Origin: Paludibacter sp963678465
Lineage (GTDB): Bacteria > Bacteroidota > Bacteroidia > Bacteroidales > Paludibacteraceae
Reading direction: 5' to 3'
NCBI GenBank assembly: GCA_963678465.1
Contig: OY782858.1
Span: 3,286,001-3,350,000 of the forward strand
DNA length: 64,000 bases
Position 1 is the stretch's first letter. Each line of letters starts with the position of its first letter. Under the pieces are notes generated by a model. It searched no databases. It was given only the letters and a program-made list of their open reading frames with translations, and was not told the DNA's origin. Position numbers and translations under genes: made by a program. Positions 17,702 through 26,417 of this stretch are shown piece after piece.

Positions 17702-18449
17702 TTATTTTGATTCGCCCGTCCAGTTTCGATTGTATCATATTTCCTTTTTGTGTTTCGGATTTGATAAAGTCGAGCAACATGTTTCGGACTTTTACGCCTG
17801 TATTCAGCCTTTTTTCGTGTTCGGCCAGTTGTTCCATGTTATCGTTTCCGCCCGCCAGATAATCGTTAGTGGCTATAGTGTAAGTTTTGCTCATATCCAG
17901 GGGCAAACCGCCGATGGTTATGTCTACAGCTTTTCTATCGGATATTGTCATGCGTAATCCGGCAACGCCCTGTCCACCCATTTTAGCAAAGTTTTGTAAA
18001 AGTTCATTAAGCTTATCTCCACGCAGCCAAAGAATTACAAGTTCGTTTTCGAAAGGCATTAATTCAAAAACCTTTCTTACGGTAATATCGCCCGCCGGAA
18101 CCTGAGTTCGCAAACCGCCAAGGTTTACAATGGCGATGTCCACTGCCTGTCCCTGAATTTCGCTTGCCTTTGCACAGTACACATCGGCACTAAAGTTAGA
18201 TAGCAAACTCTCAGGCGCATGACCCAACATTGTTTCAGCAGCACGTCCTATAACTATGTTCATTTCAGCGTCAAGCTTTTGTTTCAGCGGTCGCAAAAAA
18301 GTGTTGTAAGCCGTATCGGCCAGTTGCTCGGTCTTGCTATCGATAGGAATTTTTGCAGACTGCGATTCGGTAATGATCCAATGCTTCGATGTGCACGACG
18401 AAAGCAGGCACAATAGCAGAACAACCGGAATAAATGTTTTTTTAAGCAT
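17694..18449 (-). CDS. 5'-nucleotidase C-terminal domain lipoprotein
   Basis: 251 residues. Seen: a lipoprotein signal with LLSSC (Cys19), then a 5_nucleotid_C domain with NLGGLRTQVPAGDIT and VFELMPFENELV, which in UshA-type enzymes forms the nucleoside-binding face. It has no metallophosphatase domain; that is the next gene downstream, overlapping by 8 bp. Together the two genes equal one split 5'-nucleotidase with the order of halves reversed. A -7-like TAATTTTG lies at 18486-18479. The pair is probably translationally coupled and works at the outer face of a membrane. Confidence 0.88.
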   Translation of the reverse strand: MLKKTFIPVVLLLCLLSSCTSKHWIITESQSAKIPIDSKTEQLADTAYNTFLRPLKQKLDAEMNIVIGRAAETMLGHAPESLLSNFSADVYCAKASEIQGQAVDIAIVNLGGLRTQVPAGDITVRKVFELMPFENELVILWLRGDKLNELLQNFAKMGGQGVAGLRMTISDRKAVDITIGGLPLDMSKTYTIATNDYLAGGNDNMEQLAEHEKRLNTGVKVRNMLLDFIKSETQKGNMIQSKLDGRIKINE

Positions 18450-18880
18450 AAAAAATTGATTTTTGTAGGGCGAAGATACAAAATTAGAGTTGAAACTAAT
18501 TTATACCTTAGTCTTTTTTATATCAAAAATAATGTGGATGTTACAAATTAGTTCATTGTTGTGCTTTTGCTGCATCCCATTTTCTGCTTTTTTGTTTTGC
18601 TAAAAACTCATTATTTATCTCTAATCAAAATTGAAGTTCTGTATTTGTTTTGAACCTAATTTACATCAAAGTGTTATTAACATAAATTCTTTGTCCGGAA
18701 AATTAAAACAGTATCCCGCTGCCGTTTTAATTTGAAAATTCGAGAATTTGAAGATTTAAAGCGACAGAGTTTTACGATTTCTGATATGTCATTTTTTGCT
18801 TAACTCAACGTTATAATCAGATTTATTTTTTTGTTAATTGTATTTCTATAATTAAAGTGAATTAAACCCCGTTTTTTCTT
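18450..18880. other. Intergenic space between divergent genes
   Basis: 431 bp, strongly A/T-rich, between the nucleotidase pair (minus) and the TPR gene (plus). It holds the -7-like box at 18486-18479 and a 10-bp stem-loop (18700-18709 with 18724-18733) without a T tail. I see no convincing gene or RNA. Confidence 0.5.
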
Positions 18881-19621
18881 ATGAAGTTTAAAATTTTATC
18901 TTTTTTGATTCTGTTTTTCGTTTTAGCAAGAGCACAAACAAATATCAATGCCCAATCGGTATATAAATCGCAGATTTATAATGCCTATATCAATGGCGAT
19001 ATGAATAATTGGGCTGCTATTATTCAGGTTTTCGAAAAAGAAACGTCTTCGACAATTGAACGTAAGCTGGAGCTTGTAAGCTATTATTATGGTTATATCG
19101 GCTATTTGATTGGGGCAAAAAAGAATGATAAGGCACAAAAGTTTATTGTGAAAGGGGAAAAGCTGATTGCCGATGTGATTAAAATGTCGCCCAATAATGC
19201 AACTGCATACGCATTTAAGGGTTCATTTCTTGGTTTTCGCATTGGAATGAGCAAGTTTAAAGCCCTTTCGCTGGGACAGGAGAGCATAGAAAGCATTGAA
19301 AAAGCCTACAAAATCGATCCTCAAAATATTCAGGCAGTTGTAGACAGAGCAAATGCTTTGTACCATACTCCACGGCTTTTTGGTGGCGATAAGAAAGAAG
19401 CTTTAAGACTCTTTCAGGAGGGAGTAACCCTCATCGAAACTTCAAAGTCAGCTAAGAATAATTGGCTTTATCTTAATTTGCTTACTTCTATAGCACAAGC
19501 TTATGAAGCTGCCGACCAAAAAAAGAAGGCTGCCTTTACTTATGACAAAATTCTACGATTCGAACCTGAATTTAAGTGGGTTAAGAACGAACTTTACCCT
19601 GCTCTTCTGAAAAAAATGTAA
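18881..19621 (+). CDS. Exported TPR-repeat protein
   Basis: 246 residues with a signal peptide (MKFKILSFLILFFVLARA, cut near residue 18-24), followed by helical tetratricopeptide-like repeats. The clearest are around residues 85-120 (NNATAYAFKGSFLG), 135-165 (IDPQNIQAVVDRANALY) and the C-terminal AYEAADQKKKAAFTYDKIL. No catalytic motif. Probably a periplasmic scaffold. It stands alone: about 430 bp from the divergent nucleotidase pair and 151 bp before the peroxidase cassette. Function not recognised. Confidence 0.75.
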   Translation: MKFKILSFLILFFVLARAQTNINAQSVYKSQIYNAYINGDMNNWAAIIQVFEKETSSTIERKLELVSYYYGYIGYLIGAKKNDKAQKFIVKGEKLIADVIKMSPNNATAYAFKGSFLGFRIGMSKFKALSLGQESIESIEKAYKIDPQNIQAVVDRANALYHTPRLFGGDKKEALRLFQEGVTLIETSKSAKNNWLYLNLLTSIAQAYEAADQKKKAAFTYDKILRFEPEFKWVKNELYPALLKKM

Positions 19622-19680
19622 ATTGTTATTGATTTTAAAAGTGTATAATTCTTAATAAAACCTAAATATTGCGTCTTATA

Positions 19681-19727
19681 TATGTCGTGTGCGATATAAA
19701 ACATATCTTTGTATCGCAAACGACATA
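19681..19727 (+). promoter_or_regulatory. Peroxide-cassette promoter with operator-like inverted repeat
   Basis: Two 16-bp elements, TATGTCGTGTGCGATA (19681-19696) and TATCGCAAACGACATA (19712-19727), are inverted copies of each other with one mismatch, separated by 15 bp. The -7 element TATCTTTG (19704-19711) lies exactly between them, and no TTG is seen at the -33 position. Bound protein would cover the promoter from both sides. The likely ligand is the OhrR-type regulator encoded 610 bp downstream (inference). Confidence 0.65.
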
Positions 19728-19772
19728 AAATGATTTTTAGTAAGAAATAAATTAAAACAAATAACAAATATT

Positions 19773-20258
19773 ATGGGACAGAATTTTTATGATTTTAAAG
19801 CTACGAGCTTACAGGGAAAAGAAAAAAACATGGAGGAGTACAAAGGAAAAGTTGTAGTTGTAGTGAACACAGCGAGCAAATGCGGACTGACACCACAATA
19901 CGAAGGGCTTGAGAAATTGTACAAAGAATACAAAGATAAAGGATTAGTAGTGTTGGGATTTCCTTGCAACCAGTTTGGTGGGCAGGAACCTGGCGGCGAA
20001 AAGGAAATTTCGGAAGGATGTCTGATCAATTACGGAGTTTCATTTCCGATGTTCTCAAAAATTGATGTCAATGGCGAGAATGCACATCCGATTTATAAAT
20101 ACCTGAAAAACGAACTGAAGGGGTTTCCGGGCAGCGAAATCAAATGGAATTTCGGTAAATTTATGCTCGATCGGAACGGAAAACCATACAAACGTTTCTC
20201 TCCGTTTACAAAACCAGAGAAATTGCGCAAAGACATCGAAAAACTATTAGCAAAATAA
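19773..20258 (+). CDS. Cytoplasmic thiol peroxidase, glutathione peroxidase family
   Basis: 161-residue GPx-fold enzyme that reduces hydrogen or organic peroxides, in bacteria usually with thioredoxin rather than glutathione. Seen: peroxidatic Cys37 in NTASKCGLTPQY, the Gln of FPCNQFGGQEP and the Trp-Asn of IKWNFGKF, completing the Cys/Gln/Trp/Asn set; no selenocysteine codon. No signal peptide. First gene of a plus-strand cassette with the OhrR-type repressor (78-bp gap) and a second, exported peroxidase. Confidence 0.93.
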   Translation: MGQNFYDFKATSLQGKEKNMEEYKGKVVVVVNTASKCGLTPQYEGLEKLYKEYKDKGLVVLGFPCNQFGGQEPGGEKEISEGCLINYGVSFPMFSKIDVNGENAHPIYKYLKNELKGFPGSEIKWNFGKFMLDRNGKPYKRFSPFTKPEKLRKDIEKLLAK

Positions 20259-20311
20259 AAAAAGCGAACATAGCTACTGGGCAGTATAAACCATTCTGTT
20301 CAATATATTGT

Positions 20312-20319
20312 TATCTTTG
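20312..20319 (+). promoter_or_regulatory. -7 element ahead of ohrR-like gene
   Basis: TATCTTTG, 17 bp before the ATG at 20337. No matching TTG at -33, and no copy of the operator half-sites found at 19681-19727. Confidence 0.45.
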
Positions 20320-20336
20320 AAGTTAAAAACGAATAA

Positions 20337-20792
20337 ATGGAATACGAACAACTTAAACTCGAAAACCAACTTTGCTTTCCGTTTTATGCGGTTTCCCGAT
20401 TGATAATCAGAGCTTATCAGGAAGATCTTGACAGGCTGGGAATTACTTATCCTCAATACCTTGTGTTGATGGTGCTTTGGGAAAAAGATGGCATTTCGGT
20501 GAATGAAATAGCTGAGAAGCTTATTTTGAACACCAACACTGTTACTCCGCTACTCAAAAGAATGGAAGCAATGCAATTAATTACACGTACTCCTTCGACA
20601 ATGGATCAGCGTAAAATTATAATTCAGCTTACGGATCAGGGTTGGGCTATGCGCGAAAGTGCTGCCGAAATCCCCTTGAAATTAATGAGTAAGCTAAATT
20701 TAGAGGTGTCGGATGTTCAAATTGCTGAAGCGCTTCATCTGAAAAATAAACTTTACGAATTAATAAAAGTACTCGATAAATCCTCTAATTAA
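20337..20792 (+). CDS. ohrR: OhrR-type MarR-family peroxide repressor
   Basis: 151-residue MarR-family winged-helix protein. It matches the OhrR branch: LENQLCFPFYAVSRLIIRAY at the N-terminus with the redox-sensing Cys13 in the OhrR position, LGITYPQYLVLMVLWE, the recognition helix NTNTVTPLLKRME and the wing TMDQRKIIIQLTD. Known OhrR proteins leave DNA when this Cys is oxidised by organic peroxides. No ohr gene is present; the partners are two GPx-type peroxidases that flank it on the same strand. A lone-Cys or two-Cys mechanism cannot be read here, since only Cys13 is seen. Confidence 0.9.
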   Translation: MEYEQLKLENQLCFPFYAVSRLIIRAYQEDLDRLGITYPQYLVLMVLWEKDGISVNEIAEKLILNTNTVTPLLKRMEAMQLITRTPSTMDQRKIIIQLTDQGWAMRESAAEIPLKLMSKLNLEVSDVQIAEALHLKNKLYELIKVLDKSSN

Positions 20793-21344
20793 ATGTGTAT
20801 GAAAAACAAATTATTTCTCTTTGTAATTTTATTGTTTAGTGTAGTCGCTTTACAGGCTCAGATCAACCAGGAGTTTTATAATATCGAAGTAAAAAACATC
20901 AAAGGAAAAGATGTTAAGCTGAAGGATTATAAAAATAAAGTGATTTTAGTTGTCAATACGGCAAGTAAATGTGGATTAACACCTCAGTACGAGGGTTTGG
21001 AAAGCCTTTATAACCAGTATAAAGCTGATGGATTTGTAGTGTTAGGTTTTCCATGTAACCAGTTTATGGGTCAGGAACCGGGGACGGCAGAAGAAATTGA
21101 AAAATTCTGTACAACTAAATACAATATAACATTTCCGCTGTTCGAAAAGCTGAAAGTAAACGGAGATGATGCTCATCCTTTGTATCAATATCTGAAATCG
21201 GCTTTACCCCTTGATGGAAAAAATGATATCCGATGGAATTTTGAGAAATTTCTTATCGGTAAAAATGGGAAGCCTGCGAAAAGATATTCTCCAAAGACGA
21301 AACCAGCAGAGCTTGCAGCCGATATAGAAGCATTGCTGAAATAG
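20793..21344 (+). CDS. Exported thiol peroxidase, glutathione peroxidase family
   Basis: 183 residues; a paralogue of the peroxidase at 19773 with an added signal peptide (LFLFVILLFSVVALQAQ), so it acts in the periplasm. Seen: peroxidatic Cys60 in NTASKCGLTPQY, FPCNQFMGQEP and IRWNFEKF. Its ATG directly abuts the stop codon of ohrR; a second ATG two codons later is also possible. The cassette thus has one cytoplasmic and one periplasmic peroxidase with one sensor between them. Ends at a strong terminator. Confidence 0.93.
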   Translation: MCMKNKLFLFVILLFSVVALQAQINQEFYNIEVKNIKGKDVKLKDYKNKVILVVNTASKCGLTPQYEGLESLYNQYKADGFVVLGFPCNQFMGQEPGTAEEIEKFCTTKYNITFPLFEKLKVNGDDAHPLYQYLKSALPLDGKNDIRWNFEKFLIGKNGKPAKRYSPKTKPAELAADIEALLK

Positions 21345-21366
21345 TAAAAATATAGTTTTTGAACAC

Positions 21367-21400
21367 AAAAAAGGCTTTTTTCACAAAAAAAGCCTTTTTT
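21367..21400 (+). terminator. Peroxide-cassette terminator
   Basis: Stem built on AAAAAAGGCTTTTTT (21367-21381) paired with 21385-21400, ending in six T. It lies 22 bp past the second peroxidase gene. Confidence 0.9.
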
Positions 21401-21495
21401 GTTGTTGTGTTAACAGATAATAACACTATTTTTACTTCAAATTTCAAAACTGCATTGTTGCAGGCTAAAAATTAATCCATTAAAATCGATATTTT

Positions 21496-21894
21496 ATGAA
21501 AAGATTAAGAATGTTTTTTTTGTTTTTACCATCATTGGTATTAGCATCATGCTCAGGAGGAAATAATCCGGAAAAAATTGCCGAGAAATTTAACAAGGCG
21601 ATCTACACTGCTGATTTTGAAAGTGCAAAGGCACTTTGTACCGATCAAAGCAAGCAGGCTGTGGATTTTGTGGCTGCATTTGCTTCGCAGAAAGTGGATG
21701 AAATGAAAAAAGCGAATATTAAATTCAAAGTGACCAACGTAACCCTTGCTGAAGATGAAAATTCGGCGGTTGTTGAAGCTGTAGTACTTGGCAGCATCGA
21801 CCTCGAAAAAGGAGGCGTGAAAGATTCGGTTGATACAAAAACCAATTTGGTGAAGATTCAGGATAAGTGGTTGGTAGAGTTCAAATTGAAATAG
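21496..21894 (+). CDS. DUF4878-type lipoprotein
   Basis: 132 residues. Lipoprotein signal with VLASC (Cys19), then an NTF2-like small domain typical of DUF4878 (NNPEKIAEKFNKAIYTADFESAK...LVKIQDKWLVEFK). Known members are short exported proteins of unknown function in Bacteroidota. The last codons overlap the open frame of the next gene. No catalytic residues are evident. Confidence 0.8.
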   Translation: MKRLRMFFLFLPSLVLASCSGGNNPEKIAEKFNKAIYTADFESAKALCTDQSKQAVDFVAAFASQKVDEMKKANIKFKVTNVTLAEDENSAVVEAVVLGSIDLEKGGVKDSVDTKTNLVKIQDKWLVEFKLK

Positions 21895-21902
21895 GCAGAG
21901 GA

Positions 21903-22481
21903 TTGATTTGTATTGGCCTGTTGTTTGTGTTGGCGCACTGTAGTTCTCCTACGCAAACAACAGGTTCTTGTATGTATTCAACTGATTCGTTGCGGAGTGG
22001 CGACATTATTCTTCGCAGGAGTTACGGACTTGTCAGCGATATCATTGTTCTGGAACTGAATGATACGCTTGATATTTCGCATTGTGGCATAATAATAAAA
22101 GAACCTGACAGCAGCTATAAAGTGATTCACTCGCTTTCGAAAAAAGTATCGGACACAGATGGGATTCAGATTTGTGAACTCGGGGAATTTATGGCCGATA
22201 GTAAAATTGAAACTGTCAGGGTATTTCGGTTCCTTGACGACACGAAAGAGAAAATAGCAGCGCAGGCATTGCGATATCTGAAGCAAAAAATGCCCTTCGA
22301 TGAAACTTTTGATGCTACTGATTCTACTGCGTTTTATTGCTCTGAATTGCCGGTGCAGAGCATTCGGAATGCCTATAAGGTTGATGTGAGTTATGGGGCA
22401 AAAAAGCTAAAATTTTCTGTTTTTCTTCGACCTGATTTTTTCAGAGAAATTCCATTTGTGAGTAATTGCTTATCAGAATAA
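21903..22481 (+). CDS. YiiX/YebB-like NlpC/P60 cysteine hydrolase lipoprotein
   Basis: A permuted NlpC/P60-type (YiiX-like) protein. Seen: the membrane stretch GLICIGLLFVLAHC with a lipobox-like Cys, the SLRSGDIILRRS strand, the ISHCGIII motif with the conserved His, and FYCSELP with the catalytic-type Cys near the end. Start is uncertain: there is no ATG before the signal, a GTG at 21867 would overlap the previous gene by 28 bp, and a TTG at 21903 sits just before the signal sequence behind an AGAGG-like stretch, so I prefer it. Substrate unknown; relatives are lipid or peptide amide hydrolases. Confidence 0.75.
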   Translation: MICIGLLFVLAHCSSPTQTTGSCMYSTDSLRSGDIILRRSYGLVSDIIVLELNDTLDISHCGIIIKEPDSSYKVIHSLSKKVSDTDGIQICELGEFMADSKIETVRVFRFLDDTKEKIAAQALRYLKQKMPFDETFDATDSTAFYCSELPVQSIRNAYKVDVSYGAKKLKFSVFLRPDFFREIPFVSNCLSE

Positions 22482-25067
22482 AGACAAACTTACTTTTACG
22501 CCGATACTTTCATATTTTAATCCCTCAAATCCTGCAAAAACGCCTACTCGTCCCAACATACCAAGCCCAACAGAATAGCCGGTTTCGAGATAAGTTCGGG
22601 GATGTTCGTCGTTCCAAAGCATATGTAAATGCAGGGATTCATTGAACTGTTTTGGCTGCAGGAAGCCTATGCGTTTAAGCAACAGATAATCAGAGTTCCA
22701 GTTGATGTGTGTTTCAAGCCATCGGTTTGTACTGAACGAATAATTTTCGAGTAGCTGAAATGTATAATCAAAAGGTTGACTGGTGACTATTAACGGGCTG
22801 GTGGCAAAATATTTATAATCAGGTGCAAAAACTTTTTGCTTCGACAGGAATGTTCCTGCAATCACTCTGTAATTTAGGCGATCGAACGCCGAAATTTTTA
22901 AACGTTGATAAATATTGAATTGGAGGATGCTGAATGAAGACTGCTCAGACTTGTCTGTTAGTTGAAATGCTTTTTTAACACCCAAACCAAAGCTAGGATA
23001 GTCAGAACTGATGTATTGTTTTTTGCGTCCAACTAACTTGTATTTATAGAAAGGTGTATACTGAAGATGCAACCATCCGGTGGCAGCTGAGTGATCAGGG
23101 AAAGAATTCAGATATGCTGCATCTGGGTAATTGGGCTGTGGCTTGTTGCCGAAAAAATGCATTTCAGCCAAATTGTTTAGTAAATGACGTTGCTCGTAGG
23201 ACGCACTGATATTTAACACCAAACCATTGGCAACGTCGATGTTATTTTCGGCTTTTATGTACTGTTTTTGATAAAACCGAATTACATTATCGCCAAAAAA
23301 CAGCGAAGAAACAGCATTTAAAAAGCGGGAAGTTCCTTGTTGCTCCTGTACATCGGCGCTTATATTTCCAAACGAAAGACTAAATCTCCCGTTCGAGGCG
23401 GGTGCATAATCGTAGCTTGAATTCATTTCCCAAACCGGAGTTTTCCTTGCTGTCGTGTAGTAGACGGAAGGACTGATTGTCAGTTTGGTGGCTTTTTTTG
23501 TATTTACGGTTAGCGATAATTTTTGTCCTAACCACCAGCCATCCGCAAAATTATATTCTTTGAGTACGCCTTTTAGTAGTCCATCGTAATATAAATTTAC
23601 TTTTTCGCTCAGTTTTATATTTCCTCCGAGCAGCCATGATGTTGATTTATTGGAGGTCGAGAAACTTACTTCTATCGAGTTCGAAGTTGTTTTTACCGAT
23701 TCGGGTGTCGACAACGAGTCTTTCAAAAGGAAACTTGCAGCCTCTTCTTTTTGTAAAGGAACTTTGCGGATATTCTCCCAGAAAATAGAATCTCTGAGTT
23801 CAGCAAATGAATCAACTTCAACTGTAACTGGTTGTATTTCTTTTATTTCAAGCGATTCGCGCTGTTCTTTTACTTCGGCAGGTTCAGAAATACTATTTAA
23901 AAGTTTTGATAACTGAATTGCATCTTTTGTTGTGAGTTTATCTTTGGAGGTGATATTTTCAATTTTTTGTTTTACTTTTAGATCGGTTTTTGAGGATAGG
24001 TTTATGTGCTTTTCAGGCTGCTTCTCAACAACATTTTTTATTGACTCGTTCAGTTTTATATTTTCATACTTCACCGACGAATAGAAGCTTGCGTGTCCTT
24101 TTACTCCCATTGTTCCTATGGTCGATCTCATTTGGTAGGTAATGGGCATAAATACAGTGGGTTGTACTTCCTGGTAGTTGATAATGTAACGCGTGATAGT
24201 TCCCATCTCGTCGGCGGTTAAATCTACAGCCGAAACGCACCAAATATCTTCGGGTATATAGATAAATCCCGAAAACAACTTATCGTTTTTGAATTTAGGA
24301 ATAATTCTGATTTTGTTTACCTGATATCTGCCACTCGCATAAATATCTTCAAGCTTAAAATTGTAATACTTAAAAGCCTTAGGCGATAATGGTGAGATAT
24401 AGCCCATGAAATCAGCTTGATATATGCTCGATGTGGAGGTGCGTAATCCACCTTTGGGTGTCATTTCTTTAGGAATGGAACTTTTGAAGGCGACTACTTT
24501 TTGTATGTATTTTCCCGGCGATTGGAAAGTTACTTCGCTTTGCGATTCGAGTACCAATAGTTTGCCGATAAGAGATTTTAGTTTCCGATCTTTGATCATC
24601 ATTTTCATTACTGCCGGAATGCTTTCTATTTTTGCACTTCCCTTCATGTAATTTGTTGCTTCGTAACTCGATAGCTGGTAGAGATGAAATGGTGCCCGGG
24701 CAATACTGTGTCGGATTACTCTGTAGGCTGGATCTTCTTTTGATGGTTTTACAAGCAATTCGTTTAAAAATACAGGTTTTTCGGTCAGGGTAATTTCTAT
24801 AGTTGTAATTTCGGAAGCAATATTGATTTTTCTTACTTCAGGTTCATAGCCAATGGAACGAAATTCGAAAGTGTAAGTACCTGAATTAAGTTTGGTTTGA
24901 AATTTACCATTTTCATCGGCCACCATGCCTGATGTAAGTTCCTGTATATAAATGGTCGAGTAGGGGATGGCCTGACCGGAAGTAGTTGTGATCGTTCCTT
25001 TAAGTGTTTGAGCGTTTGCGGAACAAAGAAATAATACAAAAATCAACAGCAATAAAATTTTTTGCAT
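22473..25067 (-). CDS. DUF5686 / carboxypeptidase-regulatory-like outer membrane protein
   Basis: 864 residues. Signal peptide (MQKILLLLIFVLFLCSANA), a carboxypeptidase-regulatory-like beta sandwich (TLKGTITTTSGQAIPYSTIYI to about residue 95), then a DUF5686 region whose second half alternates short strands and aromatic residues and ends in a terminal hydrophobic strand (VGVKVSLSLF), as expected for an outer-membrane barrel. Start at ATG 25067 is chosen because the signal begins there and a -7 box lies at 25102-25095. It converges with the YiiX-like gene, overlapping it by 9 bp. Function unknown. Confidence 0.85.
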   Translation of the reverse strand: MQKILLLLIFVLFLCSANAQTLKGTITTTSGQAIPYSTIYIQELTSGMVADENGKFQTKLNSGTYTFEFRSIGYEPEVRKINIASEITTIEITLTEKPVFLNELLVKPSKEDPAYRVIRHSIARAPFHLYQLSSYEATNYMKGSAKIESIPAVMKMMIKDRKLKSLIGKLLVLESQSEVTFQSPGKYIQKVVAFKSSIPKEMTPKGGLRTSTSSIYQADFMGYISPLSPKAFKYYNFKLEDIYASGRYQVNKIRIIPKFKNDKLFSGFIYIPEDIWCVSAVDLTADEMGTITRYIINYQEVQPTVFMPITYQMRSTIGTMGVKGHASFYSSVKYENIKLNESIKNVVEKQPEKHINLSSKTDLKVKQKIENITSKDKLTTKDAIQLSKLLNSISEPAEVKEQRESLEIKEIQPVTVEVDSFAELRDSIFWENIRKVPLQKEEAASFLLKDSLSTPESVKTTSNSIEVSFSTSNKSTSWLLGGNIKLSEKVNLYYDGLLKGVLKEYNFADGWWLGQKLSLTVNTKKATKLTISPSVYYTTARKTPVWEMNSSYDYAPASNGRFSLSFGNISADVQEQQGTSRFLNAVSSLFFGDNVIRFYQKQYIKAENNIDVANGLVLNISASYEQRHLLNNLAEMHFFGNKPQPNYPDAAYLNSFPDHSAATGWLHLQYTPFYKYKLVGRKKQYISSDYPSFGLGVKKAFQLTDKSEQSSFSILQFNIYQRLKISAFDRLNYRVIAGTFLSKQKVFAPDYKYFATSPLIVTSQPFDYTFQLLENYSFSTNRWLETHINWNSDYLLLKRIGFLQPKQFNESLHLHMLWNDEHPRTYLETGYSVGLGMLGRVGVFAGFEGLKYESIGVKVSLSLF

Positions 25068-25094
25068 ATGTATATGAGTTTTCGTTGTATGCAG

Positions 25095-25102
25095 CAAATG
25101 TA
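25095..25102 (-). promoter_or_regulatory. -7 element of the DUF5686 gene
   Basis: TACATTTG on the minus strand, 27 bp ahead of ATG 25067. No clear -33. Confidence 0.45.
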
Positions 25103-25240
25103 TTTATTTTTTGTTAGATTGTTTGTTTTATGTTGATTACAGACTTTGGTTTTAACTTAATTTAAATTGACTTATATGTTGATATGCATTTTAGAATCAA
25201 GTATTTGTGAATTTTCACACACTTTATGATTCTGACGAAA

Positions 25241-25278
25241 AACAAAATAAGGCTTGATTGCTCAAGCCTTATTTTGTT
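25241..25278 (-). terminator. leu operon terminator
   Basis: A 17-bp perfect stem (25241-25257 with 25262-25278) with a 4-nt loop, whose base includes the T/A run. It lies 19 bp past the leuB stop. Confidence 0.9.
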
Positions 25279-25297
25279 GAAAATTCTAAAATGAATT

Positions 25298-26380
25298 TTA
25301 TTTGTTGCTGATGTAATTCACCACCCATTCGCCTACTTCAGAGGTTGAATAGGCTTTTCCGTTATTGGCAATGTCCTCGGTAACTATGTTGGCATCCATG
25401 CTGGCTGCCACAGCTTCGCGAATCAAAGCGCCCTCTTCCATCATGCCGAATGCATATTCGAACATCAATGCTGCAGAAAGAATCGTTGCCAACGGATTGG
25501 CAATATTTTTACCGGCGGCCTGAGGATAGGAGCCGTGGATAGGTTCGAAAACCGAAGTGTGAATGCCCACCGAAGCCGAAGGAAGCATTCCCAATGAGCC
25601 AGTGATGACAGAAGCCTCGTCGGTCAAAATATCGCCGAAAAGGTTCTCGGTTACAAGTACATCGAAACTTTTTGGCCATTGGATAATGCGCATGGCGGCA
25701 TTATCGACAAACATAAATTCTGTTTCTATTTCAGGATATTGTGGGGCAATTTCCTGACCAATTTGTCGCCATAATCGTGAAGTTGCCAACACATTGGCTT
25801 TATCCACAATTGTTACTTTTTTGTTGCGCTGTCCGGCGTATTTGTAAGCCAGGTGCAGAATGCGTTCTACTTCCTCGCGGGTGTAAATACATGTGTCATA
25901 AGCTGTATTGCCATCTTCAGCGCGACCTTGTGGACGTCCGAAATACATTCCTCCTGTCAATTCACGGATACACATAAAATCAGCGCCCTCCACCAAATCG
26001 GCGCGAAGCGGTGATTTATGAATGAGCGAAGGAAAAGTGGTCACCGGACGAATGTTGGCATACAAACCAAGGTCTTTGCGCATTTTCAACAATCCCTGTT
26101 CGGGGCGTACTTTGGCGGATGGGTTGTTGTCGTATTTCGGGTCGCCGATAGCACCGAAAAGTACAGCATCCGATTTCATACAAAGTTCGTGAGTGGCTTT
26201 AGGGTAAGGTTCGCCAACAGCATCGATGGCGCAGGCACCAACTATAGCTGTTTCGTACGTTAATTCATGACCAAATTTGGCACAAATGGCTTTTGTTACA
26301 TTTAAAGCCTGTTCTACTATTTCGGGACCGATGCCGTCTCCCGGCAATACTGCAATGTTAAGTTTTTTTATTACTGACAT
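25298..26380 (-). CDS. leuB: 3-isopropylmalate dehydrogenase
   Basis: Oxidises and decarboxylates 3-isopropylmalate to 2-oxoisocaproate with NAD+, the third leucine step. Seen: IAVLPGDGIGPEIV, the arginine-bearing RPEQGLLKMRKDLGLYANIRPV segment, ADFMCIRELTGGMYFG, and the C-terminal EPIHGSYPQAAGKNIANP motif. 360 residues, standard. Last gene of the leu operon (37 bp after leuA2), followed by a terminator. Confidence 0.97.
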   Translation of the reverse strand: MSVIKKLNIAVLPGDGIGPEIVEQALNVTKAICAKFGHELTYETAIVGACAIDAVGEPYPKATHELCMKSDAVLFGAIGDPKYDNNPSAKVRPEQGLLKMRKDLGLYANIRPVTTFPSLIHKSPLRADLVEGADFMCIRELTGGMYFGRPQGRAEDGNTAYDTCIYTREEVERILHLAYKYAGQRNKKVTIVDKANVLATSRLWRQIGQEIAPQYPEIETEFMFVDNAAMRIIQWPKSFDVLVTENLFGDILTDEASVITGSLGMLPSASVGIHTSVFEPIHGSYPQAAGKNIANPLATILSAALMFEYAFGMMEEGALIREAVAASMDANIVTEDIANNGKAYSTSEVGEWVVNYISNK

Positions 26381-26417
26381 ATACTAATTTTCTGTTTATA
26401 AAGCGTGTATAAATAAT

